DNA from: Onstottus_B sp049273855
GTDB lineage: Bacteria; Acidobacteriota; Blastocatellia; UBA7656
Length of the DNA: 37,390 nucleotides
Direction of reading: 5' to 3'
NCBI GenBank assembly: GCA_049273855.1
Contig: JBASRN010000232.1
Coordinates: 1-37,390 of the forward strand
Both the position numbers and the translations under genes were made by a program. The notes beneath the pieces were generated by a model. The model searched no databases. It was not told where the DNA came from and saw only the letters and a program-made list of their open reading frames with translations. This document shows positions 1-6,562 of the stretch, piece after piece (positions within the stretch are counted from its first letter, which is position 1; every line of letters begins with the position of its first letter).

Positions 1-96
1 GGGTGACGCCGCCACAACCTCGTGGCCATTCTGACGAAGGTTGTTCACGAGCTTCTTTCCGATGAGCCCGCTGCCGCCGATAACCACGATCCTCAT
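1..96 (-). CDS. NAD(P)-binding Rossmann protein, N-terminal part only (cassette gene)
   Basis: Only the first 32 codons lie in the window. They begin MRIVVIGGSGLIGKKLVNNL, a beta strand followed by the glycine-rich GGSGLIG loop that binds the NAD(P) diphosphate in extended SDR / NmrA-type proteins. The substrate cannot be told from this piece. The ATG at 94-96 is preceded by a clear AGGAG ribosome binding site. It lies directly downstream, on the minus strand, of the attC-like site at 154-248, so I infer it is the next cassette of the integron array. Fold is confident; function is unknown. Confidence 0.8.
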   Translation of the reverse strand, partial: MRIVVIGGSGLIGKKLVNNLRQNGHEVVAASP

Positions 97-153
97 GACA
101 AGTCTCCTATTGTGTGCCCCGCACGTCGGGGTCGGGTTTGTGCGACCTCTGCA

Positions 154-248
154 GCCGAACGCCCCGCATCACCCGGCCCGCGCGTAACACTGAAAGACAC
201 TGGTCAAACCTCGATTGCGGGCTCGGGTGCATGCGGAAGTTGTTAGGC
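154..248 (-). other. attC site (DUF4386 cassette)
   Basis: Core boxes are GTTAGGC (242-248) and GCCGAAC (154-160), the latter one base off the consensus. The arms CCGCATCACCCGGCCCGC and GCGGGCTCGGGTGCATGCGG pair, except for a G and an A that are unpaired in the 3' (plus-strand) arm. These are the extrahelical bases expected in the gene-proximal arm. The DUF4386 stop codon (243-245) lies inside the core box. Confidence 0.82.
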
Positions 249-962
249 CGCGCCGTGGCGACTACCGAGCGCAAGCTCTTGCCATCGTGCGACGTTCACT
301 CCCTTGATCAGGAGCCACACGGGGAACAGTAGCTCTCCAACAAAGGTGAACTGGCCGATCGTCGGGAGGCCCGGGTACAGGAGCCGGGTGGCGCAGTCAA
401 TAAGATAGCCAGCACCGCCGATCACCAGCAGAATACCCAACAGCTTGGGCAGAAACCCCGACCTGAAGACCAGGAAGCCTAAGGGTAGTAGCCAGAGGCC
501 CCAGAATACCAGAGCGACAAGGATCCCGTCTTGGCGCATGTCAAGGAACAGCATGGCCTGGGCTTGGAGCTGAGCCGAGGTGAACGCACCATCCTCTGCG
601 CTTTTGAGTAGCCGCAGCGCCGCGAGGTGGTTTACCTCGTTGAGAAAGGCTATGGGGATGCCGACCAGCGCCAGGACGACCATGAGCACTGCGTGAGCCT
701 CGTTGACGGGCTTGAGGAGCCGGTACAACGCCAGCGCCAAGAGTATGAAAATGACCTGGCCGATCAGGTGGCTGACCGTGCCGCTGCGGAGCAGCCACTC
801 GGACTCGAGGATGTTGCGGGCCGTGGTGGCGGCATCACCGGGCACTAGAAGAACCGAGGGGACATAGAGGATACCAAAGAATCCTAAGGGGGCTAGGGCC
901 AGATATAGACCTCCGGCAAGCCTCGCGGTGCGGTTGATCGACGTATGGGCTCCGGCGGTCAT
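243..962 (-). CDS. DUF4386 family membrane protein (integron cassette gene)
   Basis: A 239-residue integral membrane protein with about six hydrophobic segments. It begins with the R-x-A-R-L-A-G-G-L-Y-L segment that opens DUF4386 proteins and has the loop N-E-V-N-H-L-A-A-L-R-L-L typical of that family. DUF4386 proteins have no established biochemical role, and I do not assign one. The ATG at 960-962 has a GGAG at suitable distance. The stop codon overlaps the attC core box at 242-248, and a second attC lies upstream of the gene, so the gene is a complete single-gene cassette of roughly 855 bp. Family assignment is by sequence character, without a database search. Confidence 0.85.
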   Translation of the reverse strand: MTAGAHTSINRTARLAGGLYLALAPLGFFGILYVPSVLLVPGDAATTARNILESEWLLRSGTVSHLIGQVIFILLALALYRLLKPVNEAHAVLMVVLALVGIPIAFLNEVNHLAALRLLKSAEDGAFTSAQLQAQAMLFLDMRQDGILVALVFWGLWLLPLGFLVFRSGFLPKLLGILLVIGGAGYLIDCATRLLYPGLPTIGQFTFVGELLFPVWLLIKGVNVARWQELALGSRHGAA

Positions 963-1008
963 TGTCTAAGCTCCGCGTCGCGGATGTGGAGTCGTGGAGG
1001 CCAGCGCG

Positions 1009-1114
1009 GCCTAACGTCAGGCATCACCGGGCCGCCGTTGAACTCAAGACATTGCGCTGAACAAGAAGCCATATGAAATGCACTTCGACGGCTTCGGTGA
1101 TGCCTACGTTAGGC
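1009..1114 (-). other. attC site (CxC-protein cassette)
   Basis: Core boxes GCCTAAC (1009-1015) and GTTAGGC (1108-1114) are perfect complements. The inner arms AGGCATCACCGGGCCG and CGGCTTCGGTGATGCCT pair, with an extra A in the plus-strand 3' arm, matching the minus-strand orientation of the array. It follows the stop codon of the 1160-1618 gene by 45 bp. Confidence 0.88.
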
Positions 1115-1159
1115 TTCGGTTTGCCCTGACCGACTCAATCCTTCAAATCCGAATCAGGT

Positions 1160-1618
1160 TCAATACCCAGCTACTCTTACTTGTCTGCCTTCTCCAAGCT
1201 CTCTAACATCCTCCTCTGCATCTTTCAGCGCCTTTGTCCTTGTGCAAATCGTAGTTATCAGCCTACTTCTCTCATCCGAATTTGCATATATCAAATAGCT
1301 TGTCCCTTTTTTAAATGCGTAACCGCAGGCGCTACTGTGAGGGCTTGTAAACACACTGACGGCGTTGTTGTCGATGCCTTTCCATGTCCTGTCCACCTCA
1401 AATACTACTTCTACACTTGTGAAGAGCGTATCTGATTGGACTGGCTCTTGCGCATACGACTTTTGTCGCTTGATTTCGATGACCTTGCCTGAGAAGACAG
1501 CGTCAGATTCCTTGAGTTCCTGAGAGGGGATTTCAGGGGGCGCACAAGTACAAGCCAAAGCTACGTAGGAGCCAGAGATCGAACAGGCAACCAAAACAAT
1601 CAGTGTGTTTTTAATCAT
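1160..1618 (-). CDS. Small secreted CxC protein, NTR/TIMP-like (integron cassette gene)
   Basis: A 152-residue protein with a signal peptide (hydrophobic residues 5-22, likely cut after the A-L-A at 20-22). The mature chain would start C-T-C-A-P-P, with cysteines at 23 and 25. This, plus the following D-A-V-F-S-G-K-V-I-E-I strand, resembles netrin/TIMP-like (OB-fold) domains, which begin with a Cys-x-Cys disulfide anchor. Two further cysteines (in S-S-A-C-G-Y and T-T-I-C-T-R) could be their disulfide partners. The fold is an inference and no function is known. AAAGG lies 5 bp before the ATG. The gene fills one cassette between two attC sites and is visibly AT-richer than the genes after 4.2 kb. 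Confidence 0.75.
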   Translation of the reverse strand: MIKNTLIVLVACSISGSYVALACTCAPPEIPSQELKESDAVFSGKVIEIKRQKSYAQEPVQSDTLFTSVEVVFEVDRTWKGIDNNAVSVFTSPHSSACGYAFKKGTSYLIYANSDERSRLITTICTRTKALKDAEEDVRELGEGRQVRVAGY

Positions 1619-1645
1619 AAATACCTTTCCGCTTCGAGTATAGAA

Positions 1646-1737
1646 GCCTAACGCTCACGGTCAGCGGGCGCGCGCCGAACACTGATGGATGCTTACGAAA
1701 TCCGCTTCGCGCGCTCCGCCGCACCGTGTTGTTAGGC
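1646..1737 (-). other. attC site (calcium-binding-protein cassette)
   Basis: Core boxes GCCTAAC (1646-1652) and GTTAGGC (1731-1737) are perfect complements. The arms ACGGTCAGCGGGCGCGCG and CGCGCGCTCCGCCGCACCGT pair apart from an extra G and A in the 3' arm, the same pattern as the other sites. Confidence 0.88.
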
Positions 1738-1742
1738 CCGTT

Positions 1743-1841
1743 TTATTCAGCGCGACTGCCTTTATTCTTTTTCTTTTGCTTTGAGTTCATCGCTAATACT
1801 CCTTCTATACTGTTCTTCCCTGGCTTGTGTGCCTTGCTCAT
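1743..1841 (-). CDS. Possible lysine-rich mini-ORF, 32 aa
   Basis: An ATG-started 32-residue frame ending N-K-G-S-R-A-E, very rich in lysine (K-Q-K-K-K-N-K), sits between the calcium-binding-type gene and its attC site. It has no clear ribosome binding site, and nothing but its position in an otherwise unexplained 190-bp stretch supports it. It may be a chance frame in AT-rich cassette DNA. Confidence 0.2.
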   Translation of the reverse strand: MSKAHKPGKNSIEGVLAMNSKQKKKNKGSRAE

Positions 1842-1930
1842 TGGTTTGACTGCCCAGCACTGTAAAAGTAAAGACCGCCAGCAAATCACAAGAACTCACT
1901 GGCAGCTGATGTATTTTGAATAGCGACGAC

Positions 1931-3028
1931 TTATCTTTGGGTTAGGAAATATACGTCATAAGCCCACCGCCCGACGTTTGAATGCTGGACATCATCCACT
2001 TTCGCCCGCAGCCTCAGCCAATTGCCATACTGATCCTTTCTTCTGGATTCTTTGTAATTCAGAGCTATGGAACTGATGCCAAGCTCTGCCAAGCTATGCA
2101 GTTCATTCGCCTCTGATAAGCCGTTGTGGTTCTTGTCCTGCCACAACAGAAGCGAAGAAAATATGGCATCCCTCGCGTCAATCAGCCCGTCTGCATTGCC
2201 TCCATTCTCTGGCCTGTCATACTGTGCCAGCGCAATGAATCCATTCGGCTGTACAGATTGAGGTTGTGGAGTGAAGTTGCCGAATAGCTCAGTGCCGTTG
2301 TCTATCCTGCCATTGCCGTTGCGGTCTAATGCTAAGAAGGCATCGTCTGATCCGGGAGCGGTCCATGCCATGTGTTCAATATAGCCGTCCCCGTTGAGAT
2401 CGAAATCAACGCCATTTTCCAGGTCAGTGAACTCGAATCCATTGCCGCTCACGTCTATCAAAACGGGGCTGCACTCGCAGGCACAAATGCTAGAATCCCA
2501 ATAGCAGCCAAACTGAGAGCCACCACAATCCTCTGGTGGACAAAATCCTCCACCGCCTGTGCTCGGTGGATTCACTGTTAGCTGGAGATTGGGCTGGGAC
2601 GAGGGGGTGCCTACCGTCGCATTTGTGGCACTGGTTATCGTGACTCTGCTGACGATAGTTCCCCCGTTTTGGTTTCCAGTAGATGTCGTGAATCTGAAAA
2701 CCACATTAGTGCTGGTCCCGCCGCCAGTGAGTGTTACAGTCTGAGTTCGAGAAGGCGATACACTATAGGACACCCCACCAAAGTTTGAGCTTTCAGACAC
2801 TTGAACTGTTGCAGTTGCACCGTTTGGAACACCTGTATCAGTCTCAATAGATACGGTAAGGTTAGAGGAACTGTTCTGTGCTCCTATCGTCGAAGGAGAG
2901 AATTGCGCGCCTCCGATTCGCACTGAGTTCGCGGTCTGGAAAGCAAATGCATTAAAGGATTCAGGAGTAACTACGGCGGGGGATAAAGAAACTATTGCTG
3001 CAAGCAGGAGAACCAATCCTAATCGCAT
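1931..3028 (-). CDS. Secreted calcium-binding-type protein (integron cassette gene)
   Basis: A 365-residue protein with an N-terminal signal peptide (about 1-20). A Ser/Thr/Asn-rich, beta-sandwich-like region follows (35-155). Next is a short cysteine cluster (163-186, with C-x-C-x-C at 182-186). The C-terminal domain starts V-L-I-D-V-S-G-N-G-F-E and carries three Asp/Asn loops resembling EF-hand or dockerin calcium sites: D-L-N-G-D-G-Y-I-E (about 210), D-R-N-G-N-G-R-I-D (235-243) and D-K-N-H-N-G-L-S-E (298-306). This C-terminal domain is often found at the end of RTX-type and other secreted bacterial proteins. Role unknown; a surface or secreted product is inferred. GGAAGGAG precedes the ATG. 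Confidence 0.82.
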   Translation of the reverse strand: MRLGLVLLLAAIVSLSPAVVTPESFNAFAFQTANSVRIGGAQFSPSTIGAQNSSSNLTVSIETDTGVPNGATATVQVSESSNFGGVSYSVSPSRTQTVTLTGGGTSTNVVFRFTTSTGNQNGGTIVSRVTITSATNATVGTPSSQPNLQLTVNPPSTGGGGFCPPEDCGGSQFGCYWDSSICACECSPVLIDVSGNGFEFTDLENGVDFDLNGDGYIEHMAWTAPGSDDAFLALDRNGNGRIDNGTELFGNFTPQPQSVQPNGFIALAQYDRPENGGNADGLIDARDAIFSSLLLWQDKNHNGLSEANELHSLAELGISSIALNYKESRRKDQYGNWLRLRAKVDDVQHSNVGRWAYDVYFLTQR

Positions 3029-3574
3029 ATAATCTTCTCCTTCCTCTCAGGACTTCATTACGCCCAATGTACTCCTAAACGAATTCGCGTCAACCCCAAA
3101 TGTCACATTTGTCGCAATTTGAGAAAACCTTTCCTTTTATCGCGTTTGTAGTGATTGCCTGTTTAGGCAGAAAACCACCGACTAAAGTTCTGCCGACAAT
3201 CCCAACAGCGAATACCAACTCTTCATCAATGTCAGCTTTGGCTGGCACATGGATACCCTCCTCTTAGCAACGAGGTGTTAGTCTCAGATCAGCCATACTG
3301 AAGAAAAGGTTTGGTGCCCTTTGTGCGAAAAATATGTACACCTGTTTAAAGTCAGCATGATCATCAGCTCCGCTCCGCCATCCGCATCAGGAACTATAGT
3401 CCCAGAAGCGCCGGCCGAGTCAACCGGGATATGTGTACTAATAGCGGGTTTTTTTGGTCATATATATCAACGCCTTAGCGGACTCGTGGACTGGAATAGG
3501 CTTCCTACCGCTTTTAGTACGGTGATTTCACGTTGAACTAAACCGCTTCGCGGTGGCACTGAGAACTTGATTGA
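3029..3574. other. Gene-free cassette DNA upstream of the calcium-binding-type gene
   Basis: About 545 bp of AT-rich sequence between the cassette gene start and the attC-like site at 3575. No convincing gene was seen on either strand. A plus-strand frame at 3321-3536 has no family features and runs against the array direction. The stretch could hold the cassette promoter or the remains of a lost cassette. A hairpin ACCGC-TTCG-CGGT lies at about 3542-3554. Confidence 0.5.
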
Positions 3575-3664
3575 TGCCAACTTCAGGTTTTATCCGCAAT
3601 GCCCCTCACTTCGTGTACTCATCAAGGCTCGCGGGCATTGCGGATAAAACCCTGTACGTTAGGC
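3575..3664 (-). other. attC-like site next to the integrase remnant
   Basis: An almost perfect inverted repeat, GGTTTTATCCGCAATGCCC at 3587-3605 and its complement GGGCATTGCGGATAAAACC, with one extra G unpaired in the 3' (plus-strand) arm. It is flanked by GTTAGGC (3658-3664) on the integrase side and a poorer core, TGCCAAC (3575-3581), on the other. No open reading frame lies between it and the integrase, so it is either the attC of a deleted cassette or part of a rearranged attI junction. Confidence 0.72.
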
Positions 3665-3773
3665 CCTTTTACGGCAAAGCAATAGTGGCTTAAGGTTGTA
3701 AAAAGGGAAGAAGGCAAATAATGGTAGCGATAAATGGTTCGGCTATTTACATCCACAAGTTTTGCAGCGTTGA

Positions 3774-4205
3774 ACCGAAGAGGCCTACTGGCACAGGATC
3801 AAAAAATTCATCCTCTTTCATAATAAAGGCCATCCGAACGATATGGCCGAACCCGAGATCACTGCCTTTTTATCACATCTCGTCGTTGACCGGAAGGTGA
3901 CTGCCTCGACTCAAAACCAGGCGCTAAGCGCTCTCCTCTTTCTTTACAAAGAAGTCCTCAAACGACCCCTCGAGTGGATGGACAACATTCAGCGCGCTAA
4001 AAAGCCATCACGGTTGCCTCTCGTGTTCACTAAAGAACAGGTCCAGTCAATTCTGCGAAACCTCGATGGAACGAAATGGCTGATGGCATGGGGCTGGCAG
4101 TACGTTTTCCCATCTTCAAAAAGATGCTGGGACCCCAGCATAAACGTCAGGCGCGACACCACCTTGCTGAGGAGGTCCTGCAGAAGGCGGTGAAGTCGGC
4201 TGTCT
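3774..4205 (+). pseudogene. intI: Integron integrase (intI) pseudogene
   Basis: The translation carries clear IntI landmarks: T-E-E-A-Y-W, F-I-L-F-H-N-K-G-H-P, E-I-T-A-F-L-S-H-L, then A-S-T-Q-N-Q-A-L-S-A-L-L-F-L-Y, R-A-K-K-P-S-R-L-P-L-V-F-T and finally W-G-W-Q-Y-V-F-P-S. IntI tyrosine recombinases move cassettes between attI and attC. This copy is broken in several ways. There is an in-frame TGA at 3771-3773 just before T-E-E-A-Y, with no recognisable N-terminus. Around 4084 the sequence jumps from W-L-M-A straight to W-G-W-Q-Y-V-F-P, skipping about 115 residues that include the first catalytic Arg. A frameshift follows near 4130-4140. The homology then ends in R-H-H-L-A-E-E-V-L-Q-K-A-V before the catalytic His-x-x-Arg and Tyr. 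The gene is therefore inactive. Confidence 0.88.
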
Positions 4206-4229
4206 ACTATCTGACTCGATTCGTGAGCG

Positions 4230-5774
4230 CTATGCCCAGAAGTTCCGATCGAGCGTGCGGTACTGAATGGCTTCGCTGACGTGGGTCGGTTCTATGTCCG
4301 CTTTCCCTTCCAGATCGGCAAGCGTGCGGCTCACCTTCAAGATTCGATCGTAAGCCCGAGCCGAAAGCCCCAGCCGCGTGATCGCATTCTCGAGCAACGA
4401 CTTCGAAGCCGCGTCGATCACGCAGTACTTGCGGATAAGCCGCGAGGTCATCTGAGCATTGTTGAAGATTCTCTCACCGCTAAACCTCTCGAGCTGAACA
4501 CGCCGCGCCCTCACCACCCGTTCGCGTATCTCAGCCGAGCTTTCGGCGGGCGTGTCGCTCGCAAGCTCCTTGAACTTCACCGCAGGCACGTCGATGTGAA
4601 TGTCGATGCGATCCAGCAGCGGCCCGGAGATCTTCGAGACGTAACGCTGAATCTGCATCGGCGAGCATTTGCACTCGCGCGTCGGGTCGTTAAAAAAGCC
4701 ACACGGACAAGGATTCATCGCCGCCGCAAGCATGAACCGCGAAGGGAAGGTGAGCGACATCGAAGCCCGGCTGATCGTGACCTGTCCGTCTTCAAGCGGT
4801 TGGCGCAAGACCTCGAGCACGTTGCGCTCGAATTCAGGCAGCTCGTCAAGGAATAGCATGCCGTTGTGAGCAAGCGAGACTTCGCCGGGTCGAGGAACGG
4901 CGCCGCCGCCGATAAGCCCCGCGTCCGAGATCGTGTGATGCGGTGCGCGAAAGGGCCGAGTCGTGATCAATCCGTGCTTCTCCGTCAGCCCGACCACTGA
5001 ATGGATCTTTGTGCACTCGAGCGCCTCTTCGAACTCGAGCGGCGGCAGGATCGTCGGGATGCGTTTGGAAAGCATCGTCTTGCCCGATCCAGGCGGACCA
5101 ATGAGTAGAATATTGTGGCCTCCGGCTGTTGCGACTTCGATGGCGCGCTTGGCGTGAGGTTGACCGCGAACCTCGCGAAAGTCGTCCAGGTAGTGATCGA
5201 GATTCGCAAGCAGCAATTGGGTGTCGACCTTGAGCGGGATAGGCGGCTTGTCGCTGTTCAACAGTTCGACCACCGCTCGCAGCGAGGAAACAGGATACAC
5301 ATCAAGCCCCGACACGACCGCAGCCTCGCGCCCGTTCTCCTCGGGCACCAGGAGTCTCTGCACACCGCGCGTCCGCGCCGCAACAGCAATCGGCAACGCG
5401 CCTTTGACAGGGCGAACACGCCCGTCCAGCGATAACTCGCCTACGATCAGCGTGTCGTTCAACTCTTCTCTCTTCAGGTCGCCGTTCGCGCCCAGAATCC
5501 CGATTGCTATCGGAAGATCAAAGCTCGAGCCTTCCTTTTTAATGTCAGCCGGCGCCAGATTAACCGTGACGCGATGAATCGGAAAGAAGAAGCCGCAGTT
5601 GTTGATGGCCGCTCTTATTCGCTCGCGGCTCTCGCGGACGGCGGCGTCCGGCAGACCGACCATCGTGAACACCGGCATCATGCTGTCGCCGGCTCGCGGG
5701 GTCAGGTCGATTTCGACATCGACGACGTACGCATCGATCCCAAACACTGCCGCGCTTAGAGTCTTGAACAGCAT
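4230..5774 (-). CDS. comM: ComM / YifB family Mg-chelatase-like AAA+ ATPase
   Basis: A 514-residue protein of full family length. The N-terminal ChlI-type domain (about 1-170) contains F-T-M-V-G-L-P-D-A-A-V-R-E-S. The AAA+ module has Walker A G-P-P-G-S-G-K-T, the R-P-F-R-A-P-H-H-T motif and Walker B M-L-F-L-D-E-L-P-E-F. Next come the cysteine loop N-P-C-P-C-G-F-F ending C-K-C-S-P and a C-terminal ChlI-type helical domain with R-A-Y-D-R-I-L-K-V-S-R-T. In naturally transformable bacteria ComM is a hexameric helicase that promotes branch migration during DNA uptake. I chose the ATG at 5772-5774 because GGAGGG lies just upstream and family members start M-L-F-K-T. A longer frame (16 extra codons) lacks these. 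The stop is only about 25 bp from the integrase remnant. Confidence 0.95.
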   Translation of the reverse strand: MLFKTLSAAVFGIDAYVVDVEIDLTPRAGDSMMPVFTMVGLPDAAVRESRERIRAAINNCGFFFPIHRVTVNLAPADIKKEGSSFDLPIAIGILGANGDLKREELNDTLIVGELSLDGRVRPVKGALPIAVAARTRGVQRLLVPEENGREAAVVSGLDVYPVSSLRAVVELLNSDKPPIPLKVDTQLLLANLDHYLDDFREVRGQPHAKRAIEVATAGGHNILLIGPPGSGKTMLSKRIPTILPPLEFEEALECTKIHSVVGLTEKHGLITTRPFRAPHHTISDAGLIGGGAVPRPGEVSLAHNGMLFLDELPEFERNVLEVLRQPLEDGQVTISRASMSLTFPSRFMLAAAMNPCPCGFFNDPTRECKCSPMQIQRYVSKISGPLLDRIDIHIDVPAVKFKELASDTPAESSAEIRERVVRARRVQLERFSGERIFNNAQMTSRLIRKYCVIDAASKSLLENAITRLGLSARAYDRILKVSRTLADLEGKADIEPTHVSEAIQYRTLDRNFWA

Positions 5775-6098
5775 CGCAACCCTCCATCCGGGCGGACCGG
5801 AGCACAGTGATCGTTCAAACAAGAATCGCCCGGCATATCAGAAATGCCCGATATAATAGACGGAACCACGTGTTGGTCGCAAATGAAAGCAGGCCGAGTT
5901 TCCACCCCCGGCTAACTGCTGCCGCCCGCTGCGCGGGCTGGCTGACCCTCTTCGCGTTTTCCGAGGGCTGCGCAGACTGACCCTGGGCTAGACCCGACGG
6001 GAAGGCTGATCTGCTATTATTCCGCCCCGAACCTGCGAAACACGATCGTGCGAAGCGTTCCGAGTGTCAGGTGTTCCTGACACAGTGGTATTAGCTGA

Positions 6099-6308
6099 AT
6101 GAAAAGCCTGACTGACACGCTGATAACGATAGCCGTGCTTGGCGGCATCCTCGTACTGAGTGCTTTGTTCACCAATTGGTTTACTCGAAAGATGTATTTC
6201 ACTTGTGCTCAGTGCCGCGCGCTCAACGCCAAGCGGAGAACTCACTGCCGAATCTGCAGCAATCAATTGACCGTCAACAATGAGCGACCAGGTGAGAAGG
6301 CGGAATGA
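6099..6308 (+). CDS. Small membrane-anchored zinc-ribbon protein, 69 aa
   Basis: One predicted membrane helix (about residues 8-28) is followed by a basic stretch and two CxxC knuckles (C36/C39 and C50/C53) that could bind one zinc ion. The order helix then zinc ribbon suggests a cytoplasmic ribbon tethered to the inner membrane. No family is recognised. The ribosome binding site is weak. The gene stands alone between comM (divergent) and the MFS exporter; function unknown. Confidence 0.6.
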   Translation: MKSLTDTLITIAVLGGILVLSALFTNWFTRKMYFTCAQCRALNAKRRTHCRICSNQLTVNNERPGEKAE

Positions 6309-6370
6309 GACGCGGGTATTCGATCCAACGGCGGCGAAAGCGCCCGCGTTGACCGCTCGGTGAGTGGCGA

Positions 6371-6545
6371 AGAATCTGCCACAAAGAATCTGCCACAAAG
6401 ACACCAAGACACGAAGCAAGACGAAGAAGCGTCGTAGTCTCGAATGTCTTTGCGGAACCTCTGCGTCTTCGCGTCTCCGCCGTTAGTTGGCGCCAAAACC
6501 CTGTAACCGCGGAGGCGCTGAGCCGCAGAGCCCGCGCAGAGAATG
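6371..6545. repeat. Dispersed repeat block upstream of the MFS gene
   Basis: Contains the low-complexity motif 'CCACAAAGACACCAAGACACGAAG' style (written here only as its core ACAAAGACACCAAGACACGA) and then CGCGGAGGCGCTGAGCCGCAGAG. Both are related to copies near 29.5 kb and 33.3-35.5 kb. Such blocks produce open frames by chance, and no gene is assigned. Confidence 0.6.
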
Positions 6546-6562
6546 CACCTTGGCTGAAACGA

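Larger units (their letters stand above)
154..4205 (-). mobile_element. Decayed integron: attC cassette array plus integrase pseudogene
   Basis: Four attC-like imperfect palindromes, each with a GCCTAAC / GTTAGGC-type core box, separate minus-strand genes. A broken tyrosine recombinase of the IntI family lies at the far end in the opposite orientation. This is the standard integron layout: intI divergent from the cassettes, and each cassette gene followed by attC. In all four sites the unpaired extra bases fall in the same arm, fixing the array direction as minus. The array continues off the left edge. Because the integrase is dead, the array is presumably immobile unless an integrase acts in trans. 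Confidence 0.85.

Noticed and set aside
1181..1435. 84-codon plus-strand frame
   Set aside because: Overlaps the minus-strand CxC protein, which has a signal peptide, a ribosome binding site and the orientation demanded by the attC site.
3321..3536. 71-codon plus-strand frame in the cassette
   Set aside because: Runs against the cassette direction, has no ribosome binding site or family features, and sits in AT-rich DNA.
3541..3565. Hairpin ACCGC-TTCG-CGGT as another attC
   Set aside because: The short stem resembles an attC tip, but the flanking arms do not pair and no core boxes are present.
4281..4856. Plus-strand frame of 191 codons
   Set aside because: It lies wholly antisense to the conserved comM gene and has an arginine-rich, family-free translation.
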